NCBI GenBank assembly: GCA_022360175.1
Contig: JAKSDI010000034.1
Span: forward strand, 1-37,089
Length of the DNA: 37,089 nt
Source of the DNA: Chitinophagales bacterium
GTDB lineage: Bacteria > Bacteroidota > Bacteroidia > Chitinophagales > Saprospiraceae
Direction of reading: 5' to 3'
A model generated the notes under the pieces. That model was not told where the DNA came from. It saw only the letters and a list, made by a program, of their open reading frames with translations, and ran no database searches. Below are positions 26,373 to 33,161 of this stretch, piece by piece. Position 1 is the stretch's first letter. Each line of letters opens with the position of its first letter. A program made the translations under genes and the position numbers.

Positions 26373-26398
26373 GGTAAGTATATTGCCAAAGGTAAGTA
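26373..26398. promoter_or_regulatory. Direct repeat GGTAAGTA flanking the -33 box, possible HxlR operator
   Basis: GGTAAGTA occurs at 26373-26380 and again at 26391-26398, 18 bases apart, in the space between the divergent hxlR and DJ-1/PfpI genes. The copies bracket the TTG of the likely DJ-1 promoter, so a protein bound here would block transcription. A partial inverse copy, TTAGTACC, lies just left at about 26356-26363. Confidence 0.4.
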
Positions 26399-26413
26399 GG
26401 CATTTTAATTTTG
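26383..26413 (+). promoter_or_regulatory. Bacteroidota-type promoter of the DJ-1/PfpI gene
   Basis: TTG at 26383-26385 and TAATTTTG at 26406-26413 are separated by 20 bases, which matches the Bacteroidota consensus (-33 TTG, about 20 bases, -7 TAnnTTTG). Transcription would begin near 26419, giving a short leader before the ATG at 26441. Confidence 0.6.
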
Positions 26414-26440
26414 TAGCATCATAAATCAAAAAAATTAAAA

Positions 26441-27304
26441 ATGACTAAAAGCATATTCCATACTACAGTGGCATTCCTGTTTTTCATAACACTTTGCCAG
26501 GCGCAAACGCAAAATGTCAATAACAATTCGGAAAAAATGATGCAATCAATCAAAGAAGAGCAGGCTTATGTACATGCTCACGGCATGCCTTATAAGGGTA
26601 AAATACTCATGGTAGCAAGCAGCCCTTCTGTATCTAAACAAACAGGATGGCCAATTGGGTTCTGGGCAGCAGAACTAACACATCCCTTGCATGTATTTCA
26701 GGAAGCAGGCTTCGAAGTAGAATTAGCATCTACTAAAGGCGGGCAAATAGTAATGGATAGCTATTCCAACCCTACAGATGCTAGTGGCTACTCTGCTCAT
26801 GATGTAATCTCATTAGGTTATATGCAACTGGACTGGTTCAATGAGATGTTGGCAAATACTCCAAAACTTACTGATATTAACCCTGATGATTACGATGCTA
26901 TCTTTTTGGTAGGTGGACAAGGCCCTATGTACACATTTAGAGGCAATCATGATTTGGAAAAACTATTTGCTCATTTTTATGAGTCGGGTAAACCTAGTGC
27001 AGCAGTATGCCATTCAGCTACCCTATTACTGGAAGCCAAAAAAATGGATGGCGAATTAATAGTAGCAGGTAAAACCTGGACTGGTTTTGCAAATGCTGAA
27101 GAGCAATACGCTGACAAAGCTGTAGGCCAGAAAATACAGCCATACTGGATTGAAGAGGAGGCCCGAAAAATTGAAGGTACTACATTTAAAGTAGCGGCTC
27201 CTTTTTCATCCTATGCTATTCAGGATGAAAATTTAATTACAGGCCAGCAACAAAATTCCGGTGCGGCAGCCGCGAGATTAGTGGTAGCACAATTGAATCA
27301 ATAA
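26441..27304 (+). CDS. Exported DJ-1/PfpI (Hsp31-like) family protein
   Basis: The 287-residue protein has a signal peptide (cleavage near LCQAQ, residue 20-21). The rest is a class I glutamine-amidotransferase-like fold with the DJ-1/PfpI nucleophile elbow AAVCHSATLL (C190 followed by H191) and an acidic residue in the WAAELTHP segment (E79). This is the Hsp31-like branch, whose members act as glyoxalase III-type or chaperone/deglycase enzymes; which activity applies here is not clear. Export to the periplasm is unusual compared with the mostly cytosolic family. It is divergent from hxlR and followed by genes in the same direction. Confidence 0.85.
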   Translation: MTKSIFHTTVAFLFFITLCQAQTQNVNNNSEKMMQSIKEEQAYVHAHGMPYKGKILMVASSPSVSKQTGWPIGFWAAELTHPLHVFQEAGFEVELASTKGGQIVMDSYSNPTDASGYSAHDVISLGYMQLDWFNEMLANTPKLTDINPDDYDAIFLVGGQGPMYTFRGNHDLEKLFAHFYESGKPSAAVCHSATLLLEAKKMDGELIVAGKTWTGFANAEEQYADKAVGQKIQPYWIEEEARKIEGTTFKVAAPFSSYAIQDENLITGQQQNSGAAAARLVVAQLNQ

Positions 27305-27318
27305 TAAGTATCATATAA

Positions 27319-27350
27319 ATTCCCAGGACTATAAAAACAGCCCTGGGAAT
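27319..27350. terminator. Intercistronic stem-loop after the DJ-1/PfpI gene
   Basis: ATTCCCAGG (27319-27327) pairs exactly with CCTGGGAAT (27342-27350), and two of the next three inner positions also pair. It lies 15 bases after the stop and 15 bases before the next ATG. It could be a terminator or a stem that lowers expression of the downstream genes. Confidence 0.45.
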
Positions 27351-27364
27351 ATATTCTTCCTATA

Positions 27365-27979
27365 ATGAAAAAGATACTATTAGGGATTTCCCTATTAATC
27401 ATTGCTATAACCGCAGGCCAGACTCAAAGCTTTGAATTGATGACCGGCACTGAGCGAATTTTCATTGATGCTCAATACCTAAAGTTCTTTGACGATGCTA
27501 ACAAGATTTCTTTGTTTAGCAGAGCCAGAGCAACTACTGGATATGAACAATCCAATACCAATTTGTTTACAGGAGCTTACTTAAATTATACAACAAAGTC
27601 TGGCTTTGGAGGTACTTTACTGGGGCGAATTTCCAGTTTTAGTTCAGGAATAGATGTAGGAGCACACTATTTCAAAGCCAATAAAAGGCTTCTAGTGTAT
27701 GCATTACCCTCCATTAATATTAATGACGAGCTCTTGTATAGTTGGTTTTCAATAGTACGCTTTACTCCAGTTATCAAAAATGACTGGAAACTCTACACCA
27801 GCCTGGAACTATTTTCTGCTTTTGCAGAACAAGGCCATTTGTCCAGTGTTCAAAGAATCCGCCTGGGCATGGATAAACATGGCTATCAATTTGGTTTCGC
27901 AATTAATTTATCTGAAAGAGGAAAAGATTTTAAAAATAAAGACAGTAATCCTGGGCTTTTTGTAAGAAAACAATTTTAG
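27365..27979 (+). CDS. Exported hypothetical protein, probably a small outer-membrane beta-barrel
   Basis: I do not recognise the family. The 204-residue protein starts with a signal peptide (MKKILLGISLLIIAITAGQTQ). The rest alternates polar and hydrophobic residues in short stretches such as GGTLLGRISSFSSGIDVGAH and ends KQF, a pattern typical of porin-like beta strands with a terminal Phe. It stands between the DJ-1/PfpI gene and an F420-reductase-like gene in the same direction (3-base gap to the latter), so it may be co-expressed with them. An outer-membrane location is an inference. Confidence 0.6.
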   Translation: MKKILLGISLLIIAITAGQTQSFELMTGTERIFIDAQYLKFFDDANKISLFSRARATTGYEQSNTNLFTGAYLNYTTKSGFGGTLLGRISSFSSGIDVGAHYFKANKRLLVYALPSININDELLYSWFSIVRFTPVIKNDWKLYTSLELFSAFAEQGHLSSVQRIRLGMDKHGYQFGFAINLSERGKDFKNKDSNPGLFVRKQF

Positions 27980-27982
27980 ACT

Positions 27983-28612
27983 ATGAAATTAGCATTTATT
28001 GGTATAGGGAAAGTTGGATTTGCGCTGGCAAACAATCTGGAGAAAAAGGGACACGAGATTACTATTGCTCATAATAATCCTCAAAGCAAGAGTGTAGTTA
28101 ATGCTTTGCAAAAGAATCCTGAATTCAAAGTATTGCCTCTCCAGGAAGCAATAGATGCAGCTGATGTAATATTCCTCGCAACTCCATTTAGAACAAATAA
28201 AGAAATATTGATGCCTCTAAATTTTAAAGGCAAGACGCTCATTGATTGTACCAATCCTGTTGGCCCTAAAATATCTCATGGGCTGGAAAGTAAAATTTCA
28301 GGTGCGGAACAAGTGCAAGAATGGGCAAAAAATGCATTAGTTGTTAAGTCATATAGCATTTATGGCTTCGAAAACCTAGAGGACTCAAGCTTTTCCGATT
28401 ATAATGTCCAACCAGTCATGTTAGTAGCTGGCAATGATCTTGAAAGCAAAGAAAAAGTAAAATTGCTCAATACAGACCTGGGCTTTGACACACTGGATGT
28501 TGGCAATTTATCTCAATCTCTGCATTTAGAGCACATGACCCTACTTTGGGTAAAAATGGTCAGAGCCAATGGTCATCATCCAAATTTCACATGGTCTTAT
28601 CTAGAGCGGTAA
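27983..28612 (+). CDS. NADPH-dependent F420-reductase-like oxidoreductase (NAD(P)-binding)
   Basis: This 209-residue protein has the Rossmann motif at its very start (FIGIGKVGFALA: G7, G9, G12), the segments DVIFLATPF and TLIDCTNPVGP, and the overall plan of the F420_oxidored family (coenzyme F420-dependent NADP oxidoreductase-like). Bacteroidota are not known to use F420, so the real partner is probably a different substrate reduced with NADPH; this is inference. It starts 3 bases after the hypothetical gene and ends only 4 bases from the convergent PP2C gene. Confidence 0.82.
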   Translation: MKLAFIGIGKVGFALANNLEKKGHEITIAHNNPQSKSVVNALQKNPEFKVLPLQEAIDAADVIFLATPFRTNKEILMPLNFKGKTLIDCTNPVGPKISHGLESKISGAEQVQEWAKNALVVKSYSIYGFENLEDSSFSDYNVQPVMLVAGNDLESKEKVKLLNTDLGFDTLDVGNLSQSLHLEHMTLLWVKMVRANGHHPNFTWSYLER

Positions 28613-28616
28613 TTGA

Positions 28617-29357
28617 TTACGGCAAAATCACTCTAACAATAGTCAGATCATCGCCAGGTACTAAGCCATTTTGGGCTTTCAGCTGCAAAAGTTTTTTATT
28701 AAGCATATTTTCCTGATCTGCTCCGATGATATCAAGTAGTAAAAAATCAATGATTGTAGCTTCACTTATTGTATCGTATTCTTTTATATCAAATGGTTTG
28801 AAAGTATATATTCCATCTGTAGAAATGCTTAAATCTGTAAAGCCATTTAAACTCAGGTATTGATCTTGTTTTTGATACCATTCATTAAATGATTCCGACA
28901 AATGATAGCCTAAATAATCTGGCTTGTCGTCCTGTTCATATTCAACTAATTGACCATCAACACAAATGACTCCATCCCCTACTGCTAATAATTCAGCTGT
29001 TCGTTTATCCTGATCTATAACACTTATAATCAATGTGCTCAACATTTCTTCTTTTTCGAGCATTAGTTGATGCTGTATATTCGACAATTCAAGAAAGAGG
29101 TTTTCCAATATCTCCGTTAAATATTCTTTTATTGTTTTAATCTCTTTCTGTATAAATACCCTATAACTTATTGCTTTACTTTTTTTTCGTAAAACTTTGG
29201 CTATCAATGTAGAAGCAAAATGACTTTCCTTGCCCATTGAACATCCATCCATTACTGCTATTAATAGTTTATTCCTCCCTAAATCTTCAATTACATAAGC
29301 GTCTTCATTATGATTGGTGTGAAAAGTTCCAATCTGAGATAGTTCATATATATTCAT
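28617..29357 (-). CDS. PP2C-like protein serine/threonine phosphatase
   Basis: The start at 29357 gives 246 residues; ATG 29372 adds five. PP2C/PPM metal-binding motifs are present in order: NEDAY (D19), VMDGCSMG (D37, G38), LAVGDG, SISTDGIY and GDDLTIVRV at the C terminus. It would dephosphorylate Ser/Thr with two Mn or Mg ions. It has no extra domain and no transmembrane segment. No Ser/Thr kinase gene, FHA or VWA protein is next to it, so its partner is unknown. The gene ends 4 bases from the convergent oxidoreductase gene. Confidence 0.8.
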   Translation of the reverse strand: MNIYELSQIGTFHTNHNEDAYVIEDLGRNKLLIAVMDGCSMGKESHFASTLIAKVLRKKSKAISYRVFIQKEIKTIKEYLTEILENLFLELSNIQHQLMLEKEEMLSTLIISVIDQDKRTAELLAVGDGVICVDGQLVEYEQDDKPDYLGYHLSESFNEWYQKQDQYLSLNGFTDLSISTDGIYTFKPFDIKEYDTISEATIIDFLLLDIIGADQENMLNKKLLQLKAQNGLVPGDDLTIVRVILP

Positions 29358-29449
29358 GCAGGAATTAACCAATAGATGTTATATTTAATTCCTAATATTT
29401 AAGTAAGTACACTGTAATATAAATTGTAATGAACAGTATTTATCCAGCT

Positions 29450-29457
29450 TAGCTTTG
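29450..29457 (+). promoter_or_regulatory. Possible -7 box (TAGCTTTG) for the DUF6090-like gene
   Basis: TAGCTTTG matches the Bacteroidota TAnnTTTG box. The nearest upstream TTG (29424-29426) is 23 bases away, slightly long. A second match, TAACTTTG at 29528-29535, is too close to the ATG at 29542 to give a leader. The call is tentative. Confidence 0.3.
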
Positions 29458-29541
29458 TATATGAAAACGGCTTTCCTATCTAAATAAAAGCTACGCACAT
29501 ATCCAAATCAGTTATTATAGTACAAACTAACTTTGCTACAC

Positions 29542-30114
29542 ATGAATTTTAAAGAAATTCTAAAAGAACTATTGATTATAACTATAGGTGTTTTTATTGG
29601 CCTTCTACTGAATTCATGGAATGAAAACCGCAAAGCTCAAAGAGAAGCAAGGCAATACCTCGATGGTATATATGAGGAGATGACACAAAACATTGAAGTA
29701 CTCAATGAGGCACTCCCCTATCATACCAGCCTTTTGGATCAGTTAAGAAAAGATCCTACTGCTGCTCGCCTGGTACTGAAACCAGCCTCTGTTGATGACC
29801 TGGCATGGAAACTAGCAGAAAACAATATCTTCAAAAACAATATTGATAAATCTCTGTATTATAAAATTGCAAAAACCTATCAGATACACGACTTACTTAT
29901 AGAGATGCAAGATCAGGCAAGTGAGAGAATGTCTGAACTAAACATAATGAGCCCATTCTATGAGCTTCAGTTTATGAATATCGAAATAGATGAAGAAATA
30001 CAGGCAAGGGTAATCCAGGCATGGATACCTATTTTTGAGACCTGGACATCCTATGAAAGCGATTATCTGGAAGCACTGAAAAAAACAGTTGAAGAATTAA
30101 AAGAGGAGTTATAG
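29542..30114 (+). CDS. DUF6090-like membrane-anchored hypothetical protein
   Basis: The 190-residue protein has a single N-terminal membrane segment (about 9-26, IITIGVFIGLLLNSWNE) directly followed by a basic stretch (NRKAQREARQYL) and a long helical region. The pattern of one helix ending in a NSWNE/NNWNE sequence is typical of a large Bacteroidota-only family (DUF6090-like) with no known function. The start is ATG 29542; an in-frame TTG at 29533 adds only three residues. It ends 6 bases from the convergent PD40 gene. Confidence 0.7.
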   Translation: MNFKEILKELLIITIGVFIGLLLNSWNENRKAQREARQYLDGIYEEMTQNIEVLNEALPYHTSLLDQLRKDPTAARLVLKPASVDDLAWKLAENNIFKNNIDKSLYYKIAKTYQIHDLLIEMQDQASERMSELNIMSPFYELQFMNIEIDEEIQARVIQAWIPIFETWTSYESDYLEALKKTVEELKEEL

Positions 30115-30120
30115 TTGTAC

Positions 30121-30999
30121 TTATAATTCTAATTCACAGATTTCATAATTTCCATTTCGGTAAGCAGTCAGCAATATTTTGTTGGCCTTAGGATGCCAGT
30201 TAGGTAATGTATCTCCGTCCTGATTATATGTAATTCTTGTTTGATTACTTCCATCTATATCCATGATATAAATTTCTGGCCTCGTATCTTCCATGGATGT
30301 AACGTAGACTATTTTTTTACCATCTGCCGACCAGGAAGGACAAAAATTATGTTTGTGCCAATTCGTCAATCTAACATCATTACCATTTTTTATATTCAAA
30401 CGATAAATTTCATCATCCTGATTATCTGTATCCTTTCTTGAGAAATAGATTATCTCTTTTCCATCTTTTGACCATCGGGGATAGAAGTTTCTTTTTTCGT
30501 TATTCGTTAACCACTTCTTCAATTTACCATTTCTACTTAGTACCACTATATTGCTTTTCTCTTCCGTTTCCTGCAAACTAGCAGCTATCCTTTTACCATT
30601 AGGTGAATAGGATGCAAAAACCAATTTTCCATTCTCAACAATCTGCGTTAGTTGCTTTTCTTTCTTATTCTTTATTTTGATCGTATACAAATTCCAGCTT
30701 CCATTTCTCTCCGATTCGAATAGTATTTTTTTTCCATCTGGATGCCAAAATGGCCTTCTGCAATCATAGGTATCAATTGTTAATCTTTGCACGTCTTTTC
30801 CGTCTGTATCCATTAGATATATTCCCCACTTTCCATTTCTATTTGATTCGAATATTATCCAATTTCCATCTGGAGAATAAGATGCATATCTATCTTCAAA
30901 CTGATTATTAGTCAGACATTTTTCACTATGCGATTCATTCTGTGCCAGCACGGTATTACACAACATGAAAACTAGCAGAATTAGTATTGATTCTTTCAT
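30121..30999 (-). CDS. Exported TolB-like PD40 beta-propeller protein
   Basis: The 292-residue protein has a signal peptide (cleavage near VLAQ, residue 20) followed by about six repeats of the PD40/WD40-like type seen in TolB, with units such as YASYSPDGNWIIFESNRNG, WHPDGKKILFESERNG and WSADGKKIVYVTS. It forms a beta-propeller of about six blades in the periplasm. Proteins like this can bind partners or peptides; no catalytic site is visible. It is the last gene of a four-gene minus-strand operon, and its ATG overlaps the stop of the upstream gene by one base (TAATG). Confidence 0.85.
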   Translation of the reverse strand: MKESILILLVFMLCNTVLAQNESHSEKCLTNNQFEDRYASYSPDGNWIIFESNRNGKWGIYLMDTDGKDVQRLTIDTYDCRRPFWHPDGKKILFESERNGSWNLYTIKIKNKKEKQLTQIVENGKLVFASYSPNGKRIAASLQETEEKSNIVVLSRNGKLKKWLTNNEKRNFYPRWSKDGKEIIYFSRKDTDNQDDEIYRLNIKNGNDVRLTNWHKHNFCPSWSADGKKIVYVTSMEDTRPEIYIMDIDGSNQTRITYNQDGDTLPNWHPKANKILLTAYRNGNYEICELEL

Positions 31000-32021
31000 T
31001 ATTCTTGTATCCTATTAGTGCAAATATTTTCTACCTTTTCTTTAAAGTGCTTAGGTTCATCTATATGAAGTCCAATCACTTTGAAATTCTTTTTAATGCC
31101 ATAAAACCCCATTAAAGTACACTCTCTTTTCAATCTAATGACTACATTATGGCTTTCAAATCCTCCAAGTGGGGATAGTGTAGTCGTTAAATCATTTTTT
31201 TCAAGTGCTTTTCTTGACAAATGCACCGATTCTATATCTTCATAAGGAATCCTCGCCTCATTCATAATTCCGTATCTCAATATTAAATCTGAACAATCCA
31301 GGGAAATAGGCCTTTTTGAAAGTGATTTTGCAAATCCCAGAATTTGAATAGCAGTATAAATACTTAAACCAGAAAGCACCCAGGCAACATATACATTCCA
31401 TTTTTCAAGCACCAGGTGTAAAGCAAAGGTTTCGATTCCAATAAGAAAGATAAAGATTCCCAATAAAGCGGGAGTTCCACTTCTCTTATGATAGGAAAAC
31501 TCCCCTCCCTTTAGCACTCTCCTTCTCCAGTGAATGAAACCATAGTAAATTACTCCTACTTCCGTAGCAAAAGGTACAGCCAGTTTTTTAGGAAGAATCT
31601 CAAGACATGTACTTCTTAAAGCAGTGTAGAAGTCTGCTGTTGAATTCTTTAAGCTCTTATACTTTTTCGTTGCTTTGCGTACATTAATGATTACATAAGC
31701 CAATATCGACAACTCTATTACAGGCAAGAACCAGGTTTTAAAAAGATTTAAATAAACCTGGTCTTCTTTGGGCAAAAAGTAAGAACCAATTAATAAGCCT
31801 ATTATCATTACTGGGACAATAGTAGTCTTGGGTATTTCCGTTTTGCGGATAAGTAAAAAATAAATCAAGGGTGTAGTAATCAATAAATCAGCTGTAATTG
31901 CCAAACTCAAGGTATCATTTCCTACAAAAACAGAAGATTTCATTAGTAGGATGAGTACTCCTAATAAGCTTAAAGGGACTCCTAAAATGATTAAGTTTTG
32001 GTTGATACTAATTGCTTTCAT
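30999..32021 (-). CDS. Multi-pass membrane protein of unknown function
   Basis: The 340-residue protein has about four N-terminal hydrophobic segments (about 8-26, 39-57, 67-84, 92-111), then a basic cytosolic-looking stretch, two more segments (about 189-208 and 212-230) and a soluble C-terminal domain. That last part, with GIMNEARIPYEDIESVHLSR, looks like the bacterial PH-like (bPH) domains, which is a tentative resemblance only. No enzyme motif is visible. It stands in a tight run with an SRPBCC gene upstream (22 bases) and the PD40 gene downstream (1-base overlap). Confidence 0.65.
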   Translation of the reverse strand: MKAISINQNLIILGVPLSLLGVLILLMKSSVFVGNDTLSLAITADLLITTPLIYFLLIRKTEIPKTTIVPVMIIGLLIGSYFLPKEDQVYLNLFKTWFLPVIELSILAYVIINVRKATKKYKSLKNSTADFYTALRSTCLEILPKKLAVPFATEVGVIYYGFIHWRRRVLKGGEFSYHKRSGTPALLGIFIFLIGIETFALHLVLEKWNVYVAWVLSGLSIYTAIQILGFAKSLSKRPISLDCSDLILRYGIMNEARIPYEDIESVHLSRKALEKNDLTTTLSPLGGFESHNVVIRLKRECTLMGFYGIKKNFKVIGLHIDEPKHFKEKVENICTNRIQE

Positions 32022-32043
32022 ATTGTAGGTTGTCTATTGTTCT

Positions 32044-32484
32044 TCAATTATCCAAATAGCCTTTTTCCCAAACTCTTTCCGAATGGTGGTTTCTTAAATC
32101 TACGCCAAAATCTACAGCAGCCTTCATTGCCATTAAGACAGACACCCAGCCAGCCGTCATTTCCTGCTTCGTATCCTCATTCGATGTCACTGCAGTCAAG
32201 CTTAAATCAGTGCCTTTATCACTTGTCTGTTTTAATTCAAAAGTTACATCTGTTCCAAAATACTCCAACCTAAATAATTCAGGTGGTTTTGCCTCAATTA
32301 TTTTTGCTTTATAAGTTGGATAGTTCAGTATTGTAAATTCAATAAATCCATTGTCTTCTCTGGCCTCTTCTGCCCAGAACCGACTTCTGCCCTCATCCGT
32401 TGTAAGTGCATTATAAACGCTTTCAATGGAAGAAGAAAAGTGAACTTTCCATTCTATTATTCCTTTTTTTGGCTGGAATGGCAT
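32044..32484 (-). CDS. SRPBCC (START/AHSA1-like) domain protein
   Basis: This 146-residue single-domain protein has the helix-grip pattern of the SRPBCC superfamily. It opens with IEWKVHFSSSIESVYNALTTDEGRSRFW in two parts of the strand-helix start, has strands FRLEYFGTDVTFEL in the middle, and a long C-terminal helix (GWVSVLMAMKAAVDFGVDLR). Such proteins bind hydrophobic ligands or act as Hsp90 co-chaperone-like proteins (AHSA1 type); the ligand is unknown. It lies 13 bases downstream of the GNAT gene. Confidence 0.77.
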   Translation of the reverse strand: MPFQPKKGIIEWKVHFSSSIESVYNALTTDEGRSRFWAEEAREDNGFIEFTILNYPTYKAKIIEAKPPELFRLEYFGTDVTFELKQTSDKGTDLSLTAVTSNEDTKQEMTAGWVSVLMAMKAAVDFGVDLRNHHSERVWEKGYLDN

Positions 32485-32497
32485 GATCTATTTTCTT

Positions 32498-33046
32498 TTA
32501 TTGAGAAACCCTTAAAGTCATAGAGGTATAATCATAAGATTTGCGCTCAATTCTAAACATATCTATGAAGTTTGCCAAGACTTTAAAGTTATTTTTGGAG
32601 TATAATGAAATCGCTGGAATATTATTGGTAAGCACTTCTAAATCTAGCCAATCAATTTCATCATGCTTTTCACAGTAGTTAATCACAGCTTCCAGCAATC
32701 CTTGTCCAATTCTCATTTTCCTAAAATTACTATCTACTCCCATTCCAAGCAGCACCCTATGCCTGGTATTTAATTCATTACGAGATCGAATGTCTATATG
32801 TCCTATTATTTGATTTTCATGGCTTTTCGCAACCCAGAGCTTTCTCCACCCTGCTTCCCCAAACTCCTTATTGAATCCTGTCATAAACTTTTCTTCCCAT
32901 TCATCGCCTTGCTGCAATTGATCTTTAGATAGTGGGAGAAATAAAATATTATTGGCCATTCCATTTTCTGACAAATGCTTGCTTAAATACATAAAGAACT
33001 CTGTGAATTCTTCTAACTTTATTTCTTCTACAGTAATACTATTCAT
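32498..33046 (-). CDS. GNAT-family N-acetyltransferase
   Basis: The 182-residue protein has the GNAT acetyl-CoA loop in FRKMRIGQGLLEAV (R-x-x-x-G-x-G), the strand before it (RVLLGMGVD) and the C-terminal SLYSKNNFKV segment. It would transfer an acetyl group to an amine of a small molecule or protein; the acceptor is unknown. It appears to be the first gene of the operon running to the PD40 protein, starting 115 bases from the divergent histidine kinase gene. Confidence 0.85.
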   Translation of the reverse strand: MNSITVEEIKLEEFTEFFMYLSKHLSENGMANNILFLPLSKDQLQQGDEWEEKFMTGFNKEFGEAGWRKLWVAKSHENQIIGHIDIRSRNELNTRHRVLLGMGVDSNFRKMRIGQGLLEAVINYCEKHDEIDWLDLEVLTNNIPAISLYSKNNFKVLANFIDMFRIERKSYDYTSMTLRVSQ

Positions 33047-33161
33047 TTTTAGTTAAATTGGAAGTGTTGTTTCTACAAAAATTCACGGAAAAGAGATTAC
33101 AAAATAAAAGATTCAAGCTAAAGAATCTGGATTTCTTTGGCTAAAAAAATACTGAATCACT

